From NCBI RefSeq assembly GCF_964275005.1, contig NC_092705.1, forward strand, positions 1,130,071-1,194,070: a stretch of DNA of 64,000 nt. Reading direction: 5' to 3'. Position 1 is the first letter of the stretch. Each line of letters opens with the position of its first letter. The position numbers and the translations under genes were made by a program. Under the pieces are notes generated by a model. That model did not search any database. It saw only the letters and a program-made list of their open reading frames with translations, and was not told the origin of the DNA. The stretch is from Diadema setosum (taxonomy: Eukaryota > Echinodermata > Echinoidea > Diadematoida > Diadematidae). Shown here piece by piece: positions 42,436 to 54,378 of the stretch.

Positions 42436-45400
42436 ATGGCAGCTGAGGTAAGCAGAGTATAGATACTTTAGACCCTTTTATTTTCGAGAGTCCAATGTTT
42501 ACTCAGTTAATGTTTTCGGAAACGAAAAATTATCTGTCGCGTCTCTTACAATGTAAGTACGTTGAATGCTCGTGTATATGTAATGTGGATGCGGTACCAT
42601 ATTCTAATAAGGAAACCCGCCTCTGAATTGGTGCGGGAAGGTCTTTCTGTGCATTTCATGGCGTACAGCTTGGTTTTAGCCAGTTCGAGATATATAGATT
42701 CGTCTAACGGGCCCGCGTTAGAGCTAGGTCTAGTCGAATACAGTGTAATTTACCTATAACGTTATAATGTAACAAAAGGTGTTTGATGGATACGAAACTC
42801 GAAAGTAAATTTGCACTAGGCCTAGCACCCACACACAGACGTCAGTGCAGTGATGATATTCATTGTCAAATTTGATTTTGCAAAATAGTGTAGACGTGGC
42901 TCTAACGCCAACATTAACGTTAGCGAGTTTAACACAATAACAGTAAATAATCCTTTACATTAGCTGGATCAGCTGGATCTGGGCCACTGAGTGGAAGGAT
43001 TGCTTGTTAAATCTTCTTGAATTTTCCTTTGTATAGCTAGATGTCGACTTTGAGTTTTTAAAACATTGAATATACATGTAAGGAATCCATACTCAGTCTA
43101 GTCAGTGTCACTCTTCTTCTGTCGTTGTCAATTTGATTTGTTTTATGGTTTCTTTTCAATCAGCAATTTTCTTTCTTTCTTTGAATTTCTTCCATTTGAA
43201 GGAAAGAGAAAGAGCTGCAAAGAAAAAACTACAGTATTTCCTGGCCCAGATGCTAAAAATGGGGTGTGTGAAAGTGAGTATTACATGTAACTTAGTAACT
43301 AGTGCAGACCTACCAAGACAAGTTTCATGCGAGTTTTCTACTTGATGTGAGAGTCCCACCTCAGGGGTCTTTCTCATGCTCACATGCCTGACAAGCTTTT
43401 TCTCACTGCAAAAACTTTTTGAAAAACAAACAAACAAGAATGCGAGCAGACGCTCAAATATTGCACAAACAACCACCTAAAAAAACCAAACCAAACCAAA
43501 ACAAAACATGGATTTCTAGCCACCATTATATTGCAACAATAATAAAAAAGTGTATATTTTACATAAACAATGCATCATATTATACCATGATATACAGCTT
43601 GAAAATGCTAAACCTCCTTACTGTGAGATGGGGCACTAGTAATAGTATATATAGAGTATTAAACAACTGTTTGTGGGCAGGGTGTCTATTTCTGGCAGGG
43701 GCACTTTCATTCCTCAATAAAACAGATAATAAACATCATGTTTGCTTAGTCCCACTTTAGAACACAAGCAGGAGCAGTTACTCACAAGTGTTATGGGAAG
43801 TAACACCTGATTGGGCCTTTTCATCGATGAATAAGATGGCCCCTGCCGCAGATAGGCACCCTTTACAAAGCCTGCTGCAGAGAGGGTGTTTTACTCTATT
43901 GCATGATAAATTCTCATACCTAGCTGCTCTCTGGCCTGGCCATCTCTGATTATAACTACACTTGTACATATAATGTATGTTTTTGAAATGGACCACATAC
44001 TGTGAAGGCCGTGTCACACCAGCCTTGCGTGCGACTTGCAAAGAACAATTTTGACTACCCGGAGGTCCCCGTAGATATCCGCACATGACAGTACCTAGCA
44101 TGTATCTCAAAAGTAGTCGCCCGGAGGTGCGCACGCATATTCTTTTACCCGCAACCGTGTTTAGGCCCTGTCACACCTTTCCGGGCAAGCTACTCGGGCT
44201 TGTTACGTGTAGGGATTTTCTAGCATACCGGACATTCCTGAGGGCGGAAAAGGATTTGTACGAGTCAGCGCATGTGTCTTACTTGCTGGACGCGTTATAC
44301 TTGCGAGTATACTGTGTGACCTTTGTACCAGTCGCGTGGGGGCTGACAACTTAGTGAAGGAATTCCTCTAATGGAATGGCTGAAATCTCACAGAATTTCA
44401 TTATCTTGGCTGCATACGGGACTGCGAAGTACCTGCGTTGGAATTGCCCGGGAAGTACTACCGCTACGGATCTCCTACTGGCGTTCTGCGTGAACCTCTA
44501 CGGGCACTCCCGCGACTCACCCGGAAAAAGTTTTGGTCATGCTCAAAACTTGGCTGCGGTTAAATCGGACTTGCGTGAGCACCTCCAGGCAACTACGCGC
44601 TAGATACTGTCAGGTGCGGACCAACTGCGGAGAGCTCCTTGGAGTAAATTTGTTTCCCCGCAAGTCAAGCCGCAGAAGTTCCCCCGTACGGTATGACAAG
44701 GCATGAATGAAAATTGCAAACATTCTTGTTCGCCCGCTGAAAATCTTCTACATGCTGGAAACTACCTCCTCGCCACAAGCCCGCGTTATGGTGTGACACG
44801 GCCTTTACATGTACCTCTTAAGCCATCAGATGCCACCTACCTGTAAATATCATTTCAACAGTCATGACCAGTAAGTGCTGTTTTGGTTATTCTGCTATGT
44901 AATTCAGTTAATTACTGGTATAAGAAATGTTTAAAGTTACTTTAAAGGGGAAGGCTAGTAACTGATCAGTGGGAATCAATGGAAATGCTGGGAGATGATT
45001 GTTCCAATCCTTATGGGATTCATTCAAGAGTTCATTGTATATCTATTGTTGTGTGAAAATGATTTGCTTCAGAACGGTCTCATATTCAAGTAATGTGCAG
45101 ATTAATGCTCCGTCACTGACCAGGGACGCTAACCTGGAAGCATTAAACTGCATATTATTTGAATATGAGACCATTCTGAAGCAAATCATTTTCACACAAC
45201 AATAGATATACGATGAACTCTTGAATGAATCCCATAAGGATTGGAACAATCATCTCCCAGTATTTACACTGATTCCCACTGATCAGTTACTAGCCTTCCC
45301 CTTTAACAATTGCGTTTGTAGCAGTTTACCATTTGCAATATCTCTGTGTTTGTGTCAGGCAGTGATATCTGCTCGTTTCCACTGATGCTTTCTTGGAATC

Positions 45401-48400
45401 AACCACTTTCAGGTTGCATTCCAGCATTATTTGAAGAATTCTCCACGACAGTTTTACAAAGGTTGTGCACAAAAGACACTTTAAAGAGCAAATCATACAG
45501 ATATTGGTCTTTTTAGAGGTGCAATGATATGTAAAACTTGACATCCCCGCAGAAGTTATATTTTCCTCAAGAGAGTATAATCCCAAAGCACTCAGCGCTG
45601 AGGGGAAAAGTGTAACTCCCAAGGGACTGTAGTTTAGTGTTTATTACAATGATAGACAAGTCAATATTTGTTATATCATATCGTCTACCATACAATAGTG
45701 TATATAAATATTGTTTCTTTCTAGCCCCATCAGCAGCCAGTCAAATTCGGGAATTACATATGTACAATGCATATCACCTGACTTAATGTAACTGCAAGCA
45801 ATATTTTCAACACTATCGATCCTCACTGCATTAGTCACAAGATTACATCATGACCTATTACTGACTGATATTTTTGTAGACCATTCAATATTTGTATTAC
45901 TGGTAAAGGAAGCTTCTTGTACTACACGTTTAAATACACTGCAATGTTGTTTACCTTTTAAAAGATATGGTTAAGTTAAAGAGTTGATTTGCTTTCAGAT
46001 TTTGTTTTGAATGTTGTAACTTTTTATACTGAACAGGGCTTCAAGTATTTCAACACTTACATGCGAGGGAGAGAAGAGATGATATGTACTGTTCTCAATG
46101 ATGATGAAGTGGTGAGTGTTGACTAAGTTTTGTCATTGACTTGCAGCAAACGGGTGAACTACCCCGGAATTTCTTCTTTTTTTTTTTTATTTCACTAGCG
46201 AGTCTCCACAGCAGTATATGCACGCATGCATGTCACATTCATGTTGTGATCAGAGTTAATGTTTTAGCATGTTACTGACTTTATGAATAATAATAATAAT
46301 AATAGTTAATATTATTAGAGCGCCTTTTCCACTGGATATAAAACGTTATGAGATGTCATCCCTGGTTGCCACAGGAGATAAAATATATATACAAATTACC
46401 AGGCTGTGACAGTATAAGTCCAGTGCATATATAGGTATATCAAAATAAGTAGATCTTCAAATTTTGTTTGAAGTGATCGAGTGTTGGTGATGATTTCAGA
46501 AGAGGAGGGAGCTTATTCCACAGCCTGGGAGCTGTAGAGGATTGCATCGCCAGCTAGTTTGTTTGTGCGATAACACCCTGCTCATGAAATTTGTTCAAAT
46601 AAAACCCCCATGAAGTGTATGGAACATCCAGTAAGTTGCACCTGGTGAACTCAGTTCAGTACTCTCTTGTTAGTAGACACACAGCCAATGAGACAAACAC
46701 ATATCAAACTTTGTATACTCATAGATGAAACAAACGCCTGTGCACATTTAGAAAGCATATTCTGTTGATGTCGCCTGAAATAGTTACTTGTTGTGTTTGT
46801 TTCTTTATTTTTTAAGTGTTTACTTACAGCAGTGTGCTTGTACTGAAGTCAGATTTGCTTATCAGTGTGATTATTTTGTGCCAATTTTCGTGAAGGACAA
46901 CTTTCATCAAAAACCAAAGCATGACATATATATACATGTATATATATATATTATGTAAATAATCACATAAGGATGGAAAAAATATATTCAGGAATCATGT
47001 TGTCACTAACAAGTCATCAGTTTATGTAACTGCATAAATGACGCTCTAACTCAAAACATCTTGTGTTGAATTTCATACAGGTTAATATGCTACAATTTGT
47101 ATGTCAGACTACAAAATAACATCTTTACTAATGCTAGATGCATGTCTGTTATTACTCTGATAGAATCCAACAAATTTTCTTTATCTGCAGATGTTAAGAG
47201 CTGCACCCCAATCTGCTGTTGACAAGACCAGATTTTCTTTCAGTAAAACTCAAAGTGGCAGCTATGATGAACTACCACTGGAGCAGTAAGTACATACGTG
47301 TGGTTACTCAGAGAAATTTGGTGTTGTTTGCATTTGTTGCATTTGTTGCATCTCATAAATGTTGAGGGTTTGTATGTGTGTATGTGTGTTTGTGTGTGCA
47401 TATCCTCACATCCTTGACTCCTGACAACATGAGACTTGACTTTCTTGACTTAAGTCAGGTACTAGTAGTACAAATGTATTCCCGAGATTCATAGATGATG
47501 TCCCTCCAGCGCTCTCTGTTCTCCATTACACTCGCACTGTCATTTGTGTCATGCAGACCAGTGTCATTTCTGAGTGTGTGTCTAGGTATGTGTGTCAACA
47601 GCATGAGGGCATGAGAGTATGATCTAATGCACATGTAAAACCAGAAACATTTGCGGCATGAAATTTTTGTAAACTGGAGCCGACAGCCTTTTTTTGCAGC
47701 GTCAAACTTTTGCAAATTGCTTCTTGCATTCAATGCATTGTGTAGACAAAATCTTTCCTTAGATGCATTTTACATAATTTGCGAATCTTGCCCCCTCACA
47801 AAATTCGCAGAGTTTCATGCGCACAAAAATTTTCTGGTTTTACTGTAAGTGGATGCAGCTTTATTTGCTATCATTTTTTTATATAAGTCTGTCTTGCATG
47901 TAGTACACAGCAATTTTGAAAAACTACTAATATGTCATGATTGCAATAAAATCACATTCACAGGATTGTAAATCTTTGTACACTTCATGTAATGTGGAAA
48001 CCATTTATGTCCTTCATTGCCACTTCACAGCTTAGTTCATTTGTCTTTCATGCATGCATAATTTGTTGTTTGTTTGTTTGTTTTTTTCTGAATCATCCTC
48101 ATTCCAGAAAAGAACTGCTTTTATCACAGAACACACAACGAAAGTGAGTATCATTTGTCTCACAAGTTTTGAGAGTAATTTCAGAATGCATTTCAAAATG
48201 CAGATGAGTAGACCTGTTACTAAGTTATTTAATTAACCCAATTTGCCATTTCAGAATTGGAAATGTAAATTCAGCAGGGGCTGCATTTGACAACCTGTCC
48301 ATAATCAAACTGACCCAATGAAAGTTTTCAAAGCATCTGATGAATTTGCAGTGCTAACTGAAGTGCTTTTTTTGTTGTTGTCAGATTTACAGTGGAAGCT

Positions 48401-51400
48401 TTGTATCAACATACAGGACTTTTATTTTGATCATACTTTAATAGAGATATCCCTGTTGTTAGCATACTGTGCACCACCATTTGCCATGAATGGAACGGTC
48501 TTATGAATTACAAATGTTGCAAGCCTCTATAGACCTGTTTGGTTTGGGCACTATGGCTATATGTTTCATGTAAATGTCTATTTCAGCCATAAGGGGGGGG
48601 GGGGGGGACTTTAACATGTCTGATAATAGTTAACTTATGCGCCAACATAGTAATGCACCTGACCCATTGCATAACTCATTGAATCATCTTTTCTTCTTAT
48701 GTTGGAAGCCCTCCAATTATGGCCAACATTTCTCAATGTTTTATAACCAAATACAGCTGCAGGTCTATTGGCAGATAACAATGTGTACTATGTTTCCTCC
48801 TTTTTTTTTTTTCCAGTTGAACTTTAATGGTGCCATTGACTTCATTTGTTATCATGCGATCTATCAATTCTTGAGGGGACATTAACCAATTGAAGACGGA
48901 CTGATTTTGCTACAATGCGCATTTCCCATACACACCTGCCCGAGTGTACTCCGGATTCGTCCTCTACTGTTTAATATATTGAACATTGTCTCATACTACT
49001 GTAAACATACCTTTTTGTTCATTGAGACACTTGTACATTCAGGTGGAATTTCACACCATTTGTATTTTGTAATGTTGATGTGTGAAATTTTAATGGAAAA
49101 TATGAAACAAATTGAAATTGAAAATTGAAATTGAAATATAATTGCAGTTGATTATTTCTCTCTTTATCTTCTATCAGGTTGAGTGGATTTGGTTACATGG
49201 ATATTGGCTTGCCCCCTGCCTCTCCTAGTGAGCGTGAAATAGGTCCTATTGTAAGTACTCCAAGAATAAATTGTTTTGTAAACATATGAGAATGAGAATG
49301 TCGTTGTGTAACCAACATTTTCATTTGCCTAAATTACCATCATTTGGGATTCTTTCCTCCATGTTTTTAGTTGATAAACAGCTGCATTAAAAATTGAAAG
49401 ATATTGGGATGGTGTCAAAGTAGAAGGCCTTAAATCAACAACATAGGCCATCACATGTGGAATACCAGTAGATTGGTGGTTATAACCTGCTGGTATCAGT
49501 GTCAGCAAACAGATATTCCAGTCAGATGTAATTCATCCTGAGTTCTTGACTGTGTGGTGTCAGAGTTTGTGATATGACATTGTTGATCGTGCAGTTTTAC
49601 TTGTCTTTTTGTACTGTGTCTTCTCCTCTGTGAAGCTCGATAGGCATAACATTGTGGGAATATGAGACTTCATACCCAGTGAGTAAAAAATGTCTAGACT
49701 CTGACAGACAAACCTATGAAATACGGTACAAAAAAATCATGGAAAATTGAATTGAATTGTATTGAATTGATCAAGTAATCAGAGATTAACATTTATGTAC
49801 ATAAATGTATGTATTGACTGAATGAAGGAAAGGAGGAATATGAAAGTAAAACCAGCCAAGTGGTCTTTGCAGTTTACTTTGTGAACCTTAAGGTTTTACC
49901 CAAACAGGCAGTCAAAGCATGTGTTAAAGGTCATACATCCCTTTTACAAATGTCACAAGCTTTTGCATGGTTAAAGAATAATGTCTTCCAACATTTTGTA
50001 TAAAATCTTAGGGTAATACACCTTTGAGTTTGTTCTTGTTTAAAATTAAAAACTAAACCCATGTCACTCGAAAATATGCTCCCCCTTTGTAAGGAGAACA
50101 ACGGTTGGAATTTTTAGGGTCTGAATAAACTCACTGGAAATCTATGAAATTGTTCCCCCTCGCATCATGAAAAAGTTTCCTGTTTTATCATTCTGAGGAA
50201 AGGCCTAAATTGCCTACCTCTACAGTATACCAGCTTGTGAAAGGAATCCAATTTTCAGGGTTGCAACAGGGACGCAAGAACTTTAATATTGTTGCTTCTT
50301 TGACCAATCCTATACTGTTAGAGCAAGGAGTCCACTCTGTTCCTGTTAGCTGGTTACGGCAAGTATTCCTGCCCCTACGTCTGGGTGAGAAGCAACCATG
50401 AGAGACTGATCAAGCTATCGGACAATCCTTCTTTCTCCAAGGACAGTCCTCTCAGGCTCAAATCCACTGCCATGTGGGCAGAAAAGGGTTAGTCTACTTT
50501 CCAAACATTCAGTCTTTTATATATATGAGAAACTTGGTTTTCAAGTGGGATGTGATATGATGAAATCCTTTCTTTGTAACACTTTTTTTTTTTTCTGTGG
50601 GCATAATGAGACATGTTCCTTTGAATATAGTCACTTTGAAAATAGCAATATTGTCCAGTACCAAGGACTGTTTTATTCAGATTTTCCATTATACCTTTGA
50701 CTAATTTGCTTGTAGAGTCATTTTTGTTGCAATTTGTGCTGAGTTACTGATCATGTAGAAATAGTGTAATATTTCATGAATTTTATCTAGCAGCAATAGG
50801 AAGAGAAAGTACAGACTTTTACTGAAGACTAAATATTTTAATATTCATTTTTATAATGATATGTTGCAAAACGTGTGGGTAAGTTAGGTCATCTAATCTC
50901 AATTTGTATACTGTAGTTATCTTTTGCTAAAATTCTGGCCTTCATATTTTTTGTTCATTTTGGTTGATAAATGTGTCATCCTAATGTATGTTCATATGTT
51001 TTGTTGTTGTTGGTGGTGTTTTTGTTATTGTTATTATTGTTGAGCTATTGTGTATGAACACACACACACACACACACACAATATGTGTTTATGAATGTGT
51101 GACGAAACCAATTTTCTGTGCCATGTTTTTATATATAATTTGGACAAATAAAGAAATTAATTGAAATAAAGAAATTAAATGAAATATTTAATCAAAGTCA
51201 TTGAATGCAGAATTTTACTATTTGCAACAAAAACATCTTATAGACCTCTAGGCAAAGCCTGTAAAGACAATGCTATAATGTGTAGACAGTGAACTTTATT
51301 ATTATTTTTCTTTTTTTTTATTCAAATTGCTCAACTTTTTAATTCATTAATTCTTTATTTCATGCTTTATTTTATTTATTTTGTCTCCAATTCACTTCGG

Positions 51401-53097
51401 ATTCAGACGTTAAAGTTTGGCAGATCCTGGCAGAGTTGGTGAAGCTGTGCACACGCCCCGCCCCCAAGAACCCCTTTGAAGTGGACATAGATTACTTTGA
51501 GGGTTTGGAAAGAGGTGAAAGAGTCATTGCCTTGGGTGCCATGGCCTACTTTCTTCAATGTGTTGTTTCTCAGGGCAGTGACAGGTCCTTCAGTGGTCTG
51601 GGTAAGTAGCCTACTGGTCACTTACATTTTTATACATTTTTTTTTCTTTCAGACAGCTCTGATAGTTGTTTGATAGGTTAAGTAGCTGTAGCCTCTTTAT
51701 TCACACTCCTATCATAAGATTGTGTCGCTGCACCTTGTTTCATGTAGCATAAGATTGTCCTATCCTTTGGGACACAAACAATGAGGGAAAGCAGTGACAT
51801 TACAGTGGTGATATTGGAACTGTTGGTAGGGGATAGCTATACCCAAAGGATGGTACACACAACATACCTCTTTCTACCTGTTCAGAGTGATTTTTAGTAG
51901 CCACAAAGTGCCATAAAGTTAGCTGACTGATATTTTTAATATGTTCACAGAGCACTTTAAGACGCTATTGGCTTGGTGGCAATGGCCCTCTTTGGCCAAT
52001 CACAGGATGGGAGGGGAGGTGGGCAACCTTCATTGCGTGCTGGCCCTACAACATCCACTTTGTGAAGTATACATTTTTATCTTGAGGTTACTGTGAGATG
52101 CTCAAAGCATTCAAGGATGCTGGAAGGAAACTAAGAAAATAAATTTGTTCCTTGATTCCTAAAGCAGGGTGGTCCACAACTTGAAATTTGAGCATGTTGC
52201 AAACTCTGAATGTGAGAGTATTGCGAAAAGTGTATGTGCACAGAGTGCACATCACAAGCGGGCAATATTTTGCACACTTTTTCTTTGTTGTTCTGCTTAC
52301 AATTGATGTTCTGTCTCATGTTTTGTGCACAAATTTTCTGAGTAGTTCCATGTTTCTCAAGTTTTGCACATGTTTGATTACATTTTATTTTGAGCATGTT
52401 GCCAATTCTTGAGGATGTTGTGTAGCATGTTGCTGGCTTTTTAGGATGTTGCACAAAATTTGAGCATGCCACAGTAACATGTTCAAATCCCTTGTGGACC
52501 ACCCTGACCTAAGCTTGATTAAACGACGACGGCGACAACAACAACAACAACAACAACAAGTTGGAACAATTGTGTTCTGACCTGACACCAAATGGTACAT
52601 TCAATAGGGAAGGGCACAAAATAGTAGAAAAAGACTTTGAAAAAGATTGTGGGCAGTTGGCAAATTGTGCAGCTGTAAGGTAAGATAACATATTAGTCAG
52701 TAGATTTAGATTACCGGCTACAAATATATATGATATATTTTAAGGGTAGTCTTACCAACCGTTTTTCTCTACCCCTTTTTCTTTGATGCTTTCTGAACTA
52801 GTTGTGGATGACCTGCGAGAAATCCAGCGATGGCATCTTAGGGAGTTCCAGCAGTTGTTGCAGGAGAACATGGCATCTCACAAGCAGGACCAGCTGAGAC
52901 AGAGGCAGACCAGTGGGGTGGAGCAAACTAAGAGGGCATCATCATCATCATCATCAGGAGCCAGGAGGGCGGGGCAGGGCGTGTCGTCACCCAGGGGACC
53001 AGGTATGGCTGTTAGTCAGAGCCGTCAACCCCCGGGTGGGGCACGAGGGGTAGGGGGAAGGGCAGTGACTTATGGCAGGCCAGGTCAAGCATATTAA
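42436..53097 (+). CDS. Unrecognised protein, about 310-322 residues, eight coding exons
   Basis: Exons: 42436-42447 (MAAE), 43202-43273, 46037-46111, 47191-47285, 49178-49250, 50234-50384 (or starting at 50270), 51407-51601 and 52802-53097 (stop TAA). All junctions have AG/GT and consistent phase, and each exon is open only in the joining frame. The N-terminus is Lys/Arg-rich (AAKKKLQYFLAQMLKMG). The middle has FKYFNTYMRGREEMICTVL and FGYMDIGLPPASPSEREIG. The next part is likely helical (VPVSWLRQVFLPLRL, DVKVWQILAELVKLC, RVIALGAMAYFLQCVV) and continues as a charged helix (LREIQRWHLREFQQLLQE). The C-terminal 60 residues are Ser/Gly/Arg/Pro-rich and look disordered. There is no signal peptide or clear membrane segment. 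I do not recognise the family. An alternative end uses the donor after 53002. An AATAAA at 54124-54129 may end the transcript. Confidence 0.75.
44005..44805. mobile_element. 0.8-kb GC-rich element with AAGGCCGTGTCACACC ends
   Basis: Inverted ends AAGGCCGTGTCACACCAG and GGTGTGACACGGCCTT. An extra internal copy of the end (AGGCCCTGTCACACC) lies at about 44162. The interior is clearly richer in G+C and CpG than the flanking intron. No conserved coding frame. It lies in the second intron of the unknown gene. Class not assigned. Confidence 0.65.
44942..45306. mobile_element. 365-bp near-perfect palindrome flanked by TTAA
   Basis: TTAA at both ends. AGGGGAAGGCTAGTAACTGA at the left is exactly inverted at the right, and pairing continues for about 170 bp per arm around a short centre near 45120. 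Similar frames on both strands are mirror images of the arms. piggyBac-like mobilisation is inferred. Confidence 0.85.
46275..46620 (+). repeat. Interspersed repeat with AAT microsatellite start
   Basis: An AAT repeat (46286-46305), then TTAGAGCGCCTTTTCCACTG and AGGAGGGAGCTTATTCCACA. I recall this kind of repeat as common in sea urchins and other marine invertebrates. It is non-coding and its class is uncertain. Confidence 0.5.
47631..47850. mobile_element. Mariner-type MITE related to 14982-15180
   Basis: The ends ATGTAAAACCAGAAAC and TTTCTGGTTTTACTGTA are inverted. The interior has 'gcggcatgaaattttt' and 'gcaaattgc' motifs shared with the other CTGTAAAAC-ended copies. Lies in an intron of the unknown gene. 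Confidence 0.65.
48882..48974 (-). mobile_element. 92-bp TTAA MITE, copy 6 (inverted)
   Basis: TTAA flanks at 48882-48885 and 48971-48974. The core reads TGATTTTGCTACAATGCGCA and GCCCGAGTGTACTCCGG. A LINE-like 3' tail follows directly. Confidence 0.8.
48975..49140 (+). repeat. LINE-like 3' end with ATTGAA tail
   Basis: 'tttgtattttgtaatgttga' leads to a run of AAATTGAAATTGAA, typical of CR1/L2-style 3' tails. Only the tail is present. It lies 40 bp before an exon of the unknown gene. Confidence 0.5.
51058..51185 (+). repeat. CA repeat and LINE-like tail
   Basis: A CA run (about 51058-51080) followed by 'ggacaaataaagaaattaat', a LINE-style 3' tail with AAATTAATTG-like units. It lies in an intron of the unknown gene. 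Confidence 0.45.
52165..52506. mobile_element. hAT-like MITE in the last intron of the unknown gene
   Basis: Ends CAGGGTGGTCCACAACTTG and CTTGTGGACCACCCTG. The flanking 8-mers TCCTAAAG and ACCTAAGC match at 5 positions, consistent with a decayed 8-bp target duplication. The interior repeats GAGCATGTTGC-like motifs several times. Confidence 0.7.
52533..52558 (+). repeat. AAC microsatellite
   Basis: Short ACAACAACAACA run next to the hAT-like MITE; open frames through it are artefacts. Confidence 0.9.
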
Positions 53098-54378
53098 GCA
53101 AATTTTTTCTACCCAATTAACCTTTTTTAGCACTTTTATACTGAGCACCTGTCTTTGAGCATAGCTCAATTTGATACTTATTGAATAGCATACCCATGTA
53201 ATTAAATCTGTCCAGTGAACTCTATGTATCTGTGTAGGCTGTGTCTTCTCTCTATCTCTGATGGTTTTCATTGACAGGTTTGACTACATAACGTGGAAGG
53301 GAATAGGTACTGATGATTAACCCAGAGCACTCTAAACTATTACTAGAAGATTATACTGGCATCGAGTCTGCTGGGTCACAGTGCTGAGGAAAAATTAACC
53401 CTTTCAATGTATGAAAATAATGTTGCAGATATTTGATGTAATCTTATTTTGAATATCTTGATATGCTCCTCAGTAGGATTCATTGCATTGAATGCACTTC
53501 TCTGAAAAGAATATAACTTATGGTTGCATTTTGGAGCAAGTCTTCATTGAATGAGAAATACTATATTGAAGAATTAACAAGTCAATTTGTCTACTGTTGA
53601 AATACACCTGTGTGAAGTTTGTGGTCATGAATGGAATTTTGCCCTATTTATAACTTATGTAAGATTACACTCACAGAAATTGGTTATAGCAGATGGCAAG
53701 AAGCTGATTCTAGCTATTTTTGTTTTGTTTGTTCTGTTTGTTCGTTCGTTTAAATATTGCTTAGCTCTTTAAAGTACATATTCTCATAACTGTCTCCAGG
53801 TATTTGAAAATGAATGTTAAGGAGAATAGAAGTCAACAGGATATCTTGTTAACATGAAGATAGTGAGGCTACATTTGTCAATTCATGCAAATCTGAATAG
53901 AATGAGGCAGAATGAACAAAATATTTACTCTTTTGAATCACTACATTTTTACATATCACTGAGCCATTCTAAGTCATCTGTATGGAGCAGCTAGATGGAA
54001 ACCCCTTTATAACAAGGCTTGTCGGGACTGCCGATTTTACCATTTTATAGCAGGTACTTGTTAACATACAAGAAAGAGCAGCTCATTACAGTAATGGAAA
54101 AGTGAGACTACTGAATTCACCTCAATAAAAGCAATACCTTGTTGTAAGCAAGCTCATTATAACAATGTGTCCCCATACTTGAACTCTTAGATAGCACTCA
54201 TATGACTCGCACAAAATACCACAAAAGTTTGGTATTGTTGCTGAAAGTCCTCAGGACTGGCAGTTTTCATTGTCATATTGAAATTTTGATACAACGAAAG
54301 GGAATTTTTGCGCCATAGATGGTAGTGATAATAATTTGTGACCTGAAGTTTTACTGCATTGTAACAGAATTTTGTTAT
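53098..54378. other. 3' flank of the unknown gene
   Basis: Probable 3' UTR and flank, AT-rich, with AATAAA at 54124-54129. Around 54000-54375 there are diverged repeat pieces ('gtcctcaggactggcag', also seen near 11925). No other gene seen. Confidence 0.45.

Noticed and set aside
44085-44354. 89-residue frame with few rare codons in the GC-rich block
   Set aside because: It lies between the inverted ends of a mobile element, overlaps other frames of similar length, and matches no family I know.
44999-45249. Pair of near-identical 68-residue frames on opposite strands
   Set aside because: Product of the TTAA palindrome at 44942-45306.
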